NCBI RefSeq assembly: GCF_963681195.1 | Contig: NZ_OY808998.1 | Span: 744,001-808,000 of the forward strand | Source: Vibrio sp. 16 | GTDB lineage: Bacteria > Pseudomonadota > Gammaproteobacteria > Enterobacterales > Vibrionaceae | Direction: 5' to 3' | Length of the DNA: 64,000 nt | Shown: piece by piece, positions 50,494 through 59,777 of the stretch | How positions within the stretch are numbered: the first letter of the stretch is position 1 | Layout of the letters: each line of letters starts with the position of its first letter | Program-made: the position numbers and the translations under genes | Notes under the pieces: generated by a model | Database searches by the model: none | What the model was told of the DNA's origin: nothing | What the model saw: only the letters and a program-made list of their open reading frames with translations

Positions 50494-51765
50494 CTAGAAA
50501 CGGGTCTCTACCCAATGGGTGACATGGTAATCATCGTCGCAAATTGCTATCGAGCGCCACTTATCGAGGGTTAAACATGGGTGAGAGGTTGAAAAAGCGA
50601 CGATGTCACCGACATTCAGATCTGAGCTAGGATCGATTTCAATAAAAGCGTGCTGATCCATGACCGCGGTAGTGGTGGCGCTGCCTACTTCAATCTGTCG
50701 ACCATGGCGGTAAGCGCGTTCTGGGATCGGCAGACCCGCATCAAACGCGACGTCACGTTTGCCTAATCCTGCTACCAATCGGTTTGGCTCCGGTCTGGAA
50801 ATGATGTGCGCCCATACTTCGAGTGACGATTGCAAGTCGCCCCCGAGATCGCAGGCTGCGCCTTGGTTTTTCTCTGCGCGCGCCATCACCTTGTTTTGCG
50901 CTTCTAGGTAGATGCCAGTGTCATGAATGGCGTAGCAACCAGGGCGAATGATCGCGTCTACATCGTCTAAGTTGGCCAAGCATTCCGAGACCACGTCATA
51001 CCATGCTGAGCCTGCACCTGTAACGATTGGCTGAGTACTGATGAGCTGTTCTTGCTTCAATGTGCGAGCTAAAGAAAGGCTACGAGTCAGGAGGTCACGC
51101 ACTAGTTGCTCGGCGTTGTCACCGTGAATCACCCCTTCATACACTTCAATGCCGCGCAGACAAAGTGGTGAATATTGTTGGATCAACTGAGCCTGCTCCA
51201 TCACTTGCGATTCGGTTCGACAACCACAGCGACCGCCCTCGACCCCAAACTCTATGAGTAGATTCAGGTGAACTTGGCGCTTGGCAAAGAAGTGACCTAA
51301 GGCTTGGATATTAAGGGCTGAATCAACACACACATACAGCTCGACATCTTGGCGTTCAATTAAGTTTGCCATGATCGCCATATTGGCTTTACCCACCACC
51401 TGATTGGCGATGATGATATGTTTCGCCCCTGCTAATGCGGCAATTTCTGCTTGAGCGGGCGTCGCAACGGTGATCCCCCAAGCGCCATGCTCTAGCTGCT
51501 GGCGGAAAAAGTCCGGCGTCATGGTGGTTTTCCCGTGCGGGCAAAGTTTAACCTTGTGCTGCAGGGCAAAGCGCTGCATCCAATCTAGGTTGTTGTTTAG
51601 TTTTGAGTGCTGAATGACCGCCGCTGGCAGGCTCACTTCTTCATTGATTAAGCTGAACTTTTCTTGACTAGAGGTTGAATAAGGTTGGCTTTTTTCGCCA
51701 CAGCTCGGTGGTGTGATGGGCTCGATTTGGTAGTTAATATCACAGTTTGAATTAAAGTCTTTCAT
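50494..51765 (-). CDS. Fold-III PLP amino-acid dehydratase, probable D-glucosaminate dehydratase (DSD1-like)
   Basis: A 423-residue enzyme of the alanine racemase/D-serine dehydratase (DSD1) family. Lys79 in KLCPHGKTTMTP is the predicted PLP lysine. The C-terminal zinc site of DSD1 proteins is visible as His395 and Cys397 in FSTSHPCLTLDKW. Such enzymes eliminate water from beta-hydroxy D-amino acids. Divergent from a deacylase-RidA-KDG kinase-KDPG aldolase operon, it would turn D-glucosaminate into 2-keto-3-deoxygluconate plus ammonia. D-threonine aldolase or D-serine dehydratase activity is the main alternative. Confidence 0.82.
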   Translation of the reverse strand: MKDFNSNCDINYQIEPITPPSCGEKSQPYSTSSQEKFSLINEEVSLPAAVIQHSKLNNNLDWMQRFALQHKVKLCPHGKTTMTPDFFRQQLEHGAWGITVATPAQAEIAALAGAKHIIIANQVVGKANMAIMANLIERQDVELYVCVDSALNIQALGHFFAKRQVHLNLLIEFGVEGGRCGCRTESQVMEQAQLIQQYSPLCLRGIEVYEGVIHGDNAEQLVRDLLTRSLSLARTLKQEQLISTQPIVTGAGSAWYDVVSECLANLDDVDAIIRPGCYAIHDTGIYLEAQNKVMARAEKNQGAACDLGGDLQSSLEVWAHIISRPEPNRLVAGLGKRDVAFDAGLPIPERAYRHGRQIEVGSATTTAVMDQHAFIEIDPSSDLNVGDIVAFSTSHPCLTLDKWRSIAICDDDYHVTHWVETRF

Positions 51766-51944
51766 CGCAAGCTCACTTCTAACACGTTTTAAGTTGTTGA
51801 TTTATATTGTTTGTTGGTTTTTATATTAATTGTAATGTTAGAAACTATCAAACATTGTGGGCGCTTTTGTGTGTTTTATCACTGATTTAAGTAAGGAGAT
51901 TATTAGTATAGGAAGCCTATAAACGACGGACGAAAAGGTGAGCC
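51766..51944. promoter_or_regulatory. Divergent promoter of the aldonate catabolism cluster
   Basis: 179 bp between the divergent dehydratase and deacylase genes. It is AT-rich, with a weak dyad AATGTT (51834-51839) and AACATT (51851-51856) as a possible regulator site. Confidence 0.45.
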
Positions 51945-53387
51945 ATGGTGTTCGATACCATTATCAAAAGTGTAGAGGTCTTTGACGGTACCGGCGCTAA
52001 GCCATTTATGGCGGATGTTGCGATTTGCGGCACACGAATTGAAAAACTTGAACGTATTGGGCAACTTGAATCTGCACAAGCGAAACAGGTGATTGATGGT
52101 CAAGGTTTGGCGATTGCTCCTGGTTTTATCGATGTGCATACCCACGATGATACCAACGTTATTCGTTACCCAGAGTGCTTACCAAAGATAAGCCAAGGGG
52201 TAACCACGGTGATTGTTGGTAACTGTGGCATCAGTGCTAGCCCAGTCGTACTGGCAGGCGATCCACCAGACCCAATGAACCTACTGGGAAAGCAAGAAGA
52301 TTTTAAATACCCAACGTTTGCCCGCTATGCCAAAGCGGTAGAGCAAGCGCAGCCTGCCGTCAACGTCGCGGCATTGGTCGGTCATACTGCGTTACGCAAT
52401 AACGTGATGGACGATCTGCAACGTACGGCGACGGAAGAAGAAATTACCCAAATGCGAGCAACCCTCGATCAAGCGATGGAAGAAGGCGCATTGGGGCTGA
52501 GCTCTGGTTTAGCGTACGCGAGTGCCAAGCAAGCAACAGCCAATGAGGTTATGCGTCTTGCTCAAGTGTTGGGTGAGCATGGTGGCATCTATACCACTCA
52601 CATGCGCACAGAATTTGAAGAAATACTTGCGGCAATGGAAGAAGCGTTCGAGACGGGGAAGTTTGCCAAAGTCCCTGTGGTGATTTCTCACCTTAAGTGT
52701 GCGGGTGCAGGTAACTGGGGCAGAACCGTTGAAGTGCTTAACTTGATGGACAAGGTCTCTAAGCACCAAGACGTGTCGTGTGATTGTTACCCATACTCTG
52801 CGAGCTCATCAACCCTTGACCTTAAGCAAGTGACAGACGACTTCGATATCTTTATCACTTGGTCGGAGTCTCACCCGCAACACGCAGGCAAGATGCTTAA
52901 GCAGATCGCAGACGAAATGGATCGCCCATTAATGGAGGCGGCGAAAGCGTTGCAACCAGCAGGCGCGGTTTATCACTGCATGGATGAAAACGATGTGAAG
53001 CGGGTACTTAAGTACAAGTTGACCATGGTGGGCTCAGATGGGCTTCCGAACGACCCACATCCTCATCCGCGTTTGTGGGGCACATTTCCTAAAGTGCTTG
53101 GCTATTACAGTCGTGACGAGAAGCTTTTTCCACTGGCGGAAGCGATTCACAAAATGACGGGTATGTCAGCCAAGCGCTACAACTTGCATGGCCGAGGCGA
53201 AATTCGCGTCGGAGCCTATGCCGACTTAGTTTTATTTAATCCAAACACGATTAAAGATACCGCTACATTCGAGAACCCAGTTTCCGTGGCAAGAGGTGTT
53301 GAATGTGTATTTGTAAATGGTGAGTTGTCTTATTTTGAGGGCAGCGTGACTAATAAACGAAGTGGTGTATTTATTTATAGAAAATAA
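51945..53387 (+). CDS. N-acyl-D-amino-acid deacylase family; probable N-acetylglucosaminate deacetylase
   Basis: A 480-residue zinc amidohydrolase of the D-aminoacylase type. Metal ligands: His65 and His67 in GFIDVHTHDD, Cys94 in IVGNCGIS, His residues in VISHLKCAG and later GSDGLPNDPHPHP with the catalytic Asp. It removes N-acyl groups from D-amino acids; D-glucosaminate is such an acid, so N-acetyl-D-glucosaminate is a natural substrate here. ATG 51945 with AAGGTG upstream. First gene of the plus-strand operon. General D-aminoacylase activity cannot be excluded. Confidence 0.85.
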   Translation: MVFDTIIKSVEVFDGTGAKPFMADVAICGTRIEKLERIGQLESAQAKQVIDGQGLAIAPGFIDVHTHDDTNVIRYPECLPKISQGVTTVIVGNCGISASPVVLAGDPPDPMNLLGKQEDFKYPTFARYAKAVEQAQPAVNVAALVGHTALRNNVMDDLQRTATEEEITQMRATLDQAMEEGALGLSSGLAYASAKQATANEVMRLAQVLGEHGGIYTTHMRTEFEEILAAMEEAFETGKFAKVPVVISHLKCAGAGNWGRTVEVLNLMDKVSKHQDVSCDCYPYSASSSTLDLKQVTDDFDIFITWSESHPQHAGKMLKQIADEMDRPLMEAAKALQPAGAVYHCMDENDVKRVLKYKLTMVGSDGLPNDPHPHPRLWGTFPKVLGYYSRDEKLFPLAEAIHKMTGMSAKRYNLHGRGEIRVGAYADLVLFNPNTIKDTATFENPVSVARGVECVFVNGELSYFEGSVTNKRSGVFIYRK

Positions 53388-53446
53388 ATGGCCAAATAAA
53401 TAAGCGAACATTAATTAAATTATTTTATATTTTACTGGAGAATATT

Positions 53447-53839
53447 ATGTCTATTAAACGTTACGGTGTTGAAGGTGGTACAGGTACGGGTGGTCAGCAT
53501 CTTCCGTTTGCTCGTGCAACTGAAGCGGGGGGCTTCCTTTATGTATCGGGTCAGACACCAATGACAGATGGAGAAGTGGTTGAAGGCGGCATTGTTGACC
53601 AATCTCGCCTAGCCATTCATAACTGCGTCGACATCATGACAGAAGCCGGCTACACGCTTGAGGATGTGGTGCATGTAAAAGTGGTACTAACAGACTCTCG
53701 CTACTTCCAGTCGTTCAACAAAGTGTTTAAAGAGTTCTTTGGCGAGCATCCACCAGCGCGCATTTGCATGGTGTGTGACTTAGTTGTGGATGTGAAGGTC
53801 GAAGTGGACGTAACCTGCTATCGAGAAGATCGCCGATAA
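53447..53839 (+). CDS. ridA: RidA-family enamine/imine deaminase
   Basis: A 130-residue RidA (YjgF/UK114) trimer-forming protein. The family block GFLYVSGQTPMTDG, then DVVHVKVVLTDSRYFQSFN and PPARICMVCDLV with Cys are present. RidA hydrolyses the reactive enamine/imine released by PLP-dependent dehydratases. Its place right beside a DSD1-like dehydratase is functionally meaningful: it would speed deamination to the keto acid and prevent enzyme damage. Confidence 0.92.
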   Translation: MSIKRYGVEGGTGTGGQHLPFARATEAGGFLYVSGQTPMTDGEVVEGGIVDQSRLAIHNCVDIMTEAGYTLEDVVHVKVVLTDSRYFQSFNKVFKEFFGEHPPARICMVCDLVVDVKVEVDVTCYREDRR

Positions 53840-54050
53840 CCTCACAAAGATAGAATCTATAGCGCCGGGTTTATGTTTATCCCTGTTAATATTTTCTCGG
53901 CGCTCTTACCCTACAAAATAAATTAAAAGCAACAGCACATATAAATAGTGATCTTAATTCAAATTAATAATAGGGCTATTTGTATCTAGGAATAAAAAGT
54001 AACTGCTCGTTGTAAATAATTAAATATGGATTTTAATTAAGAGGTGTTCG
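53840..54050 (+). promoter_or_regulatory. Intergenic region in the aldonate operon
   Basis: 211 bp between ridA and the symporter gene, strongly AT-rich. AGCGCCG (53861) pairs with CGGCGCT (53898) with a 30-nt loop. It may be a partial terminator or RNA-processing site, or contain a second promoter. Confidence 0.4.
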
Positions 54051-55571
54051 ATGAATAGTACACTGTTTCTCACTGGTTTTGGCGTATATGTCTTATTTTT
54101 AATCTGGCTTGGCTGGTTTGTTTCTCGTAACCAAAAGTCAGGAGAAGATTTCCTATTGGGTGGTCGTGGTCTGCCACTGTTTCTTGTTTTAGGTACCACA
54201 GTAGCAACCATGGTTGGCACGGGCTCTAGTATGGGCGCGGTTGGCTTTGGTTACGCAAATGGCTGGGCTGGAGCGCTTTATGGCATTGGCGGTGCCATAG
54301 GTATCTTGCTACTTGCTCTCTGGTTTGCCCCAGTCCGTAAACTCAACTTTATGACAATGAGTGAAGAACTCGCTTACTACGTGGGTGCAAACCGCATCGT
54401 TAAGAACGTGGTTGGTCTGCTTATCTTTATCGCGTCAATTGGGTGGCTCGGTGCACATATTCTTGGTGGTGGGATGTACCTCGCTTGGATTGCAGACATC
54501 GAACTTAGCACGGCGAAAATGATCATTGCAGCGGCATTTACCATCTACGTTGTTATCGGTGGCTACACGGCTGTTGTGTGGACCGATACGATTCAAGCTA
54601 TCATTCTCTTTGTTGGCTTCATTCTAATGGCGGTACTGTCAGTGCAGCACATTGGTGGCTTAGATAACTTATACGCCGCGATGGATCCCGCAGCGACAAG
54701 CTTCCTAGCGATTGAAAAACTCGGTCTTCTGCCTGCAATTTCTCTTGCGGTTGTGATTGGTGTCGGTGTACTTGCAACACCATCATTTCGTCAGCGTATC
54801 TACTCAGGTAAGGATGTTTCTACGATTCGCCGCTCTTTTGTTGGCTCGGGTATCTTGTACCTTTTCTTCTCTATCATTCCCGCCATCATCGGTATGGCCG
54901 CACATGCCATTGACCCAACGCTAACTAACCCGAACTTCTCGTTCCCCTACATTGCGGCAACCGTCTTGCCTGTGGGTGTTGGCTTAATTGTTCTTATCGC
55001 GGGCCTTTCGGCAACCATGTCGAGCGCAAGCTCTGATGCGATTGCCGGCGTCTCTATCTTATTGCGTGACGTGTATGTGATGTTCACAGGCCGCGTGCCA
55101 AATAAAGAGTCTATGCTGAATTACTCTCGTCTTGCTCTTGTGGTGGTGATTGGCTGTGCTTTGTTGTTCGCTCTTACCTCAAACGACATCATTAGCTACA
55201 TCACTAAAATGATTTCAACGGTTATGTCAGGCATGTTTGTCTGCGGTATGCTGGGTCGCTTCTGGAAACGCTACAACTGGCAAGGTGCGCTGGCGACACT
55301 GGCAGGGGCGTCTATCGCGTCAATTACCGTCATGATGAGCGCAGACCTAACCGCATTCTGGGGCAACCCAGTGATTCCTTCATGCCTGTTCGCATTAACT
55401 GCGGGTATCGTGGTGAGCTTAGTGACGCCTGCGAACCAAGTAAGCCCAGAAATGGCACGTGCAATTCTTGATGATGAGCGAGCGCTGATGGAAATGGAAC
55501 TGTCCGACAAAGGCCAACTAGACGAAGACGTTTCACTGCAAAATCGTCAAGCAGTGAAGAGTGCTTTTTAA
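54051..55571 (+). CDS. Sodium:solute symporter (SSS family)
   Basis: A 506-residue transporter with the LeuT-like SSS fold, about 13 helices. Family motifs GRGLPLFLVLGTTVATMVGT near residue 40 and ISLAVVIGVGVLATPSFRQR are present; the sodium-site Ser/Thr region IAGLSATMSSASSDA lies near residue 325. Embedded in the aldonate pathway, it is the likely sodium-driven importer of N-acetylglucosaminate or its monomer. Confidence 0.9.
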   Translation: MNSTLFLTGFGVYVLFLIWLGWFVSRNQKSGEDFLLGGRGLPLFLVLGTTVATMVGTGSSMGAVGFGYANGWAGALYGIGGAIGILLLALWFAPVRKLNFMTMSEELAYYVGANRIVKNVVGLLIFIASIGWLGAHILGGGMYLAWIADIELSTAKMIIAAAFTIYVVIGGYTAVVWTDTIQAIILFVGFILMAVLSVQHIGGLDNLYAAMDPAATSFLAIEKLGLLPAISLAVVIGVGVLATPSFRQRIYSGKDVSTIRRSFVGSGILYLFFSIIPAIIGMAAHAIDPTLTNPNFSFPYIAATVLPVGVGLIVLIAGLSATMSSASSDAIAGVSILLRDVYVMFTGRVPNKESMLNYSRLALVVVIGCALLFALTSNDIISYITKMISTVMSGMFVCGMLGRFWKRYNWQGALATLAGASIASITVMMSADLTAFWGNPVIPSCLFALTAGIVVSLVTPANQVSPEMARAILDDERALMEMELSDKGQLDEDVSLQNRQAVKSAF

Positions 55572-55634
55572 ACATCCATCATACTAAATTGGGTGGTTCA
55601 GCAATGGGCCACCACACTAAACAGGTGAGCCCAA

Positions 55635-56576
55635 ATGACACATCCAATTCATATCGCGTTCTTCGGTGAATGCATGATTGAACTTAGCGGCCTTCCTCTT
55701 AAAAAGGGTTTCGGTGGCGATACACTAAACACCGCACTTTACCTTTCTCGTCTGACTAAGCGTACCACTCTTTCAGTGAGTTACGCCACTGGGCTAGGTA
55801 AAGATGCGCTATCACAGCAGCTCATCGAAGCTTGGCAGCAAGAGGGGATTAATACCTCGCTGGTGGAGCAATACGGCGACAAACTACCTGGGCTTTACAT
55901 GGTGGAAACGGACCCTCAAGGTGAGCGCAGCTTTATGTATTGGCGAGACAGCGCCGCGGTTAAAAGTTACTTCCTTAACGCAGAGCTCAGCAAGCTTGAA
56001 CAGGCAATGAAGCAAGGCCGCGTTGATGCGGTTTATTTAAGTGGTATTAGCTTGGCGATTCTTTCTGATGTGTGTAAAAAGCGGCTTATTGATGCATTAA
56101 GTGATTTTTCACAAGCGGGTGGACAGGTGATGTTTGATAATAACTTCCGCCCTCAATTGTGGACAAGCGAACAAGCCAAATACTGGTATGGTCAGCTTCT
56201 TCCACTAGTTGATATTGCTCTCATTACTGAAGATGATGATCAGTTGGTGTGGGGAGCGGACGAAAGCGTCGAGCAGCGCAGTGTACGTTTAGGTTGCAAA
56301 GAAACGGTGATCAAACGCGGCTGTGAGCCATGTAAAGTGATTTGGCAGCAAGGTGGCGAAACACATCATGCTTATGTCAGCGCAGAGCAGGTCGCCAATG
56401 TGGTTGATACTTGTGCGGCGGGCGATTCGTTTGCAGCAGGCTATTTAGCGGCAAGACTTAATGGACAAAGTGCCGAAGCTGCGGCGGCGTTAGGCCATCA
56501 GCTAGCGTCAACTGTGATTCAATTTTCAGGTGCGATCATCCCGAAATCGGAAATGGCCCACCTCACTCTTTCTTAA
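55635..56576 (+). CDS. kdgK: 2-dehydro-3-deoxygluconokinase (KDG kinase)
   Basis: A 313-residue PfkB-family kinase phosphorylating 2-keto-3-deoxygluconate to KDPG. N-terminal FFGECMIELSG and GGDTLNTALYLSRL are KdgK-like; the anion hole and catalytic Asp are in VDTCAAGDSFAAGY near the C-terminus. It is 19 bp from eda, so product and next enzyme are coupled. Confidence 0.9.
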   Translation: MTHPIHIAFFGECMIELSGLPLKKGFGGDTLNTALYLSRLTKRTTLSVSYATGLGKDALSQQLIEAWQQEGINTSLVEQYGDKLPGLYMVETDPQGERSFMYWRDSAAVKSYFLNAELSKLEQAMKQGRVDAVYLSGISLAILSDVCKKRLIDALSDFSQAGGQVMFDNNFRPQLWTSEQAKYWYGQLLPLVDIALITEDDDQLVWGADESVEQRSVRLGCKETVIKRGCEPCKVIWQQGGETHHAYVSAEQVANVVDTCAAGDSFAAGYLAARLNGQSAEAAAALGHQLASTVIQFSGAIIPKSEMAHLTLS

Positions 56577-56595
56577 CAATTTCTGGGTAATAAAC

Positions 56596-57225
56596 ATGAA
56601 CAACGAAATGATCAACAAACTAAAACAATTCAAAGTTATCCCTGTTATTCAAATCAACAAAGTGGAGCATGCGGTACCTTTGGCAAAAGTCTTAGTGGAA
56701 AACGGCTTGCCAGTCGCGGAGGTGACCTTTCGCACAGAAGCTGCAGCTGACGCGATTAAAGCGATGAGCGAAGCCTACCCAGAAATGTGTGTAGGTGCTG
56801 GTACGGTATTAAACGCGCAGCAGGTTGACCAAGCCAAAGCCGCAGGTTCTGAGTTCGTGGTTGCTCCCGGATTGAATCCAAACACGGTCCGTTACTGCCA
56901 AGAAGTGGGCATGCCAATAGTTCCGGGCGTAAACAACCCAAGCCAAGTTGAGCAAGCGTTAGAGCTTGGTCTGAATTTCCTAAAATTCTTCCCTGCGGAA
57001 GCGTCTGGTGGGGTCGCCATGGTGAAATCCCTACTTGCACCGTATGTGGATGTGAGCTTGATGCCAACAGGCGGCATCGGTAAAGGCAACGTCAATGATT
57101 ATCTAGCGATTGATCGAGTCGTGTGCTGCGGTGGCACGTGGATGGTGGCGCCAAGTTTGATTGAAAACGAGCAGTGGGATGAGATCGCAAAGTTAGTCCG
57201 CGAAGCGGTCGAGCATGTGGCGTAG
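56596..57225 (+). CDS. eda: KDPG aldolase (2-dehydro-3-deoxy-phosphogluconate aldolase)
   Basis: Cleaves KDPG to pyruvate and glyceraldehyde-3-phosphate. 209 residues from ATG 56596; the longer frame reads into kdgK. Schiff-base Lys130 in LNFLKFFPAEASGG, Glu42 in AEVTFRTE and phosphate-binding MPTGGIG are intact. It is a pathway-dedicated copy; vibrios usually have another eda elsewhere. Confidence 0.95.
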   Translation: MNNEMINKLKQFKVIPVIQINKVEHAVPLAKVLVENGLPVAEVTFRTEAAADAIKAMSEAYPEMCVGAGTVLNAQQVDQAKAAGSEFVVAPGLNPNTVRYCQEVGMPIVPGVNNPSQVEQALELGLNFLKFFPAEASGGVAMVKSLLAPYVDVSLMPTGGIGKGNVNDYLAIDRVVCCGGTWMVAPSLIENEQWDEIAKLVREAVEHVA

Positions 57226-57260
57226 CTCAGAACAACAACCTTTAATACAGGACAAAGACA

Positions 57261-59711
57261 ATGAAAAAAGCGACGTTAGCTCTACTCGTTTCGGGCTTAA
57301 TGACAGGACCTGCAGCAATGGCAATGGCACCCAATACCGACTTAAACCTTATGCCTTACCCACAAGAAGTGGAACTGGGCTCGGGCTCTGTAAGCATCGA
57401 CAAAGCGTTTAGTATTTTCATCAAAGGTTACGATTCTGAGCGCGTTCAGTTTAACGCGAAGCGCACCATGGAACGTTTATACCGTCAGACTGGCCTGCCA
57501 ATGCTCCACTGGCAGGCGGAGTCTGAAAAAGACGCCACCTTAGTGATCGACATTCGCAAAGGACCAAAAGATGCTGTGCAAAATATTGATAGCGATGAGT
57601 CATACCAACTTGAGGTAAAAGATGGTCAAATTCGCCTCTCATCTGAACGTCCGTATGGTGCATTCCACGGCCTTGAAACCTTCCTCCAGCTTGTGACCAC
57701 CGATTCGAACGGCTATTCGGTTCCAGTGGTGTCAATTGACGATGAACCTCGCTTTAAATGGCGCGGCGTCTCTTACGATACTTCTCGTCACTTCATTGAG
57801 CTCGACGTGATTCTGCGTCAGTTGGATGCCATGGCATCGGCGAAAATGAACGTGTTCCATTGGCACATTTGGGACGATCAAGGCATCCGCATTCAGCTCG
57901 ACAACTACACCAAGCTTTGGTCTGAAACCGCTGACGGTGACTACTACACCAAAGATGAAATCCGCTACGTCGTAAATTACGCACGCAACCTTGGTATTCG
58001 TGTCATTCCAGAAATTTCACTGCCAGGTCACGCGTCGGCGGTTGCACACGCTTACCCTGAACTCATGTCTGGCATGGGCGAGCAGTCTTACCCACAGCAA
58101 CGTGGTTGGGGTGTGTTTGAGCCGTTAATGGACCCGACTAATCCAGAGCTTTACACCATGCTTGCGAGCGTGTTTGATGAGGTAGTCGAGCTGTTCCCAG
58201 ATGAGTATTTCCACATTGGCGGTGATGAGCCAAATTACAAACAGTGGAAAGAGAACCCGAAGATCCAACAATTCATTGCGGACAACAATTTAGATGGTGA
58301 ACGCGGCTTGCAATCTTACCTCAACACTAGAGTTGAAAAGATGCTCGAAGAGCGTGGCAAGAAGATGTCGGGCTGGGATGAAATTTGGCACAAAGACTTA
58401 CCCAAATCGATCGTTATCCAAAGCTGGCGCGGGCATGACAGCATTGGTCGTGCAGCAAAAGAGGGTTACCAAGGCGTACTGTCTACCGGCTACTACTTAG
58501 ATCAACCGCAGCCAACTAGCTACCACTACCGCAACGACCCAATGCCAAAAGGCGTCACGGTGGATGACACGCTACACAGCGGTGAAAAGTTCGAAACGTA
58601 CGACTGGGTGAAGCCACGCAACAAGGGCGGCCCGCGTAAAGGTAATCTCACCATTATCGAAGCAAAAGATGGCACTTTCCGCGCATTTACCGACTATAAC
58701 GGCAAATCTCGTGAAGAAGTGCATATTCTAGAATACATACCTGGGGTTAAATTCCGTGGTCACTTCGATAACTTCATGTCCTACACAGAATTCAACTATC
58801 AATTTGCAGGCGGCAAGCTGAAAGAGGGCAGTTACCAGATCATTGGTAATGTTCGCTGGCCAGCAACGGGTGAACTGGTCGCAAGCAGCGCAACCAAAGG
58901 CAGTGTCATTCCAGAGCCAAATGGCGGCTATCCAGCAGAGCTAAAAGGTAAGGAGAAAGATCTAATCTTAGGTGGTGAAATTACCATTTGGGGTGAGAAC
59001 CTAGATTCAATGACCATCGAGCAGCGCCTATGGCCACGCAGCTATGCGATTGCTGAGCGTTTATGGTCAAGCCAAGAGCTAACAGACGAGCGCAGCATGT
59101 ATCAGCGCATGAGCGTGATGGACACATGGTCTGAAATCTCTTTAGGTCTGCGCCATCACGCCGACGCGACTATGATGCTCAAACGTCTGGCTAATGGTGC
59201 TGACGTGACACCACTACAAACGTTGGCCAAGTACATCGAGCCTGCTCAGTACTACGCACGTCACTGGGAAAAATGGATTTCAACGCCAAATAAAGGCGAT
59301 CTTTACAACCAGTATGAACGTCTAAACCGCTTTGCGGATGCCTTGCCAGTAGAGAGCTTAGCTGTGTATGAGATGAACGATCTTGTTGAGGCGTTCGCAA
59401 ATGGCGATAAAGCCGCACTAGACAAACTTGCGATGCATTACCAAGTCGTGTCGTTGGCGGCACAGCAAGCGAAACCCATCTTTGCCAACAACGTAGCCTC
59501 GGTTGATACCGTGAAAGTGGCAGATGCGACGGTTAAAGTTGCAGAGCTGGCAAATACCTTGGTTGAGATTGCCAAACAAGGGAAAACGATTCGTCAGGCG
59601 GATGCCGCGGAATATCAAGGTGTGATTAATGATAACGCCATCATCCTAGATGAAACGATTGCCGCCATCGTTAAACCAACAGAGCGTTTGCTTCACATTT
59701 TGACCAAGTAG
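57261..59711 (+). CDS. Secreted GH20 beta-N-acetylhexosaminidase
   Basis: An 816-residue chitobiase-type enzyme with signal peptide MKKATLALLVSGLMTGPAAM. A GH20b-like N-terminal domain (residues 25-160) precedes the TIM barrel. The catalytic Asp322-Glu323 pair is in YFHIGGDEPNYKQW; WHIWDDQGIRI and PGHASAVAHAYPE are other GH20 signatures. It removes terminal GlcNAc from chitooligosaccharides in the periplasm or outside. In this operon it could release GlcNAc from oligomers with an oxidised end, leaving GlcNAc-aldonate. Confidence 0.92.
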   Translation: MKKATLALLVSGLMTGPAAMAMAPNTDLNLMPYPQEVELGSGSVSIDKAFSIFIKGYDSERVQFNAKRTMERLYRQTGLPMLHWQAESEKDATLVIDIRKGPKDAVQNIDSDESYQLEVKDGQIRLSSERPYGAFHGLETFLQLVTTDSNGYSVPVVSIDDEPRFKWRGVSYDTSRHFIELDVILRQLDAMASAKMNVFHWHIWDDQGIRIQLDNYTKLWSETADGDYYTKDEIRYVVNYARNLGIRVIPEISLPGHASAVAHAYPELMSGMGEQSYPQQRGWGVFEPLMDPTNPELYTMLASVFDEVVELFPDEYFHIGGDEPNYKQWKENPKIQQFIADNNLDGERGLQSYLNTRVEKMLEERGKKMSGWDEIWHKDLPKSIVIQSWRGHDSIGRAAKEGYQGVLSTGYYLDQPQPTSYHYRNDPMPKGVTVDDTLHSGEKFETYDWVKPRNKGGPRKGNLTIIEAKDGTFRAFTDYNGKSREEVHILEYIPGVKFRGHFDNFMSYTEFNYQFAGGKLKEGSYQIIGNVRWPATGELVASSATKGSVIPEPNGGYPAELKGKEKDLILGGEITIWGENLDSMTIEQRLWPRSYAIAERLWSSQELTDERSMYQRMSVMDTWSEISLGLRHHADATMMLKRLANGADVTPLQTLAKYIEPAQYYARHWEKWISTPNKGDLYNQYERLNRFADALPVESLAVYEMNDLVEAFANGDKAALDKLAMHYQVVSLAAQQAKPIFANNVASVDTVKVADATVKVAELANTLVEIAKQGKTIRQADAAEYQGVINDNAIILDETIAAIVKPTERLLHILTK

Positions 59712-59725
59712 TCGTGAAACCATTT

Positions 59726-59747
59726 GCCGCTAGCCTGCGCTGGCGGC
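59726..59747 (+). other. Intercistronic hairpin before the lactonase gene
   Basis: GCCGCTAGC (59726-59734) pairs with GCTGGCGGC (59739-59747) with one G-T pair, giving a 9-bp stem and 4-nt loop. There is no T-run. It may tune the downstream gene. Confidence 0.5.
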
Positions 59748-59777
59748 ATTGTGCTGGATAACATTCTTATTGGAATC

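Noticed and set aside
53861..53904. Hairpin between ridA and the symporter as a terminator
   Set aside because: Only a 7-bp stem with a 30-nt loop and no T-run; kept only as a note in the intergenic entry.
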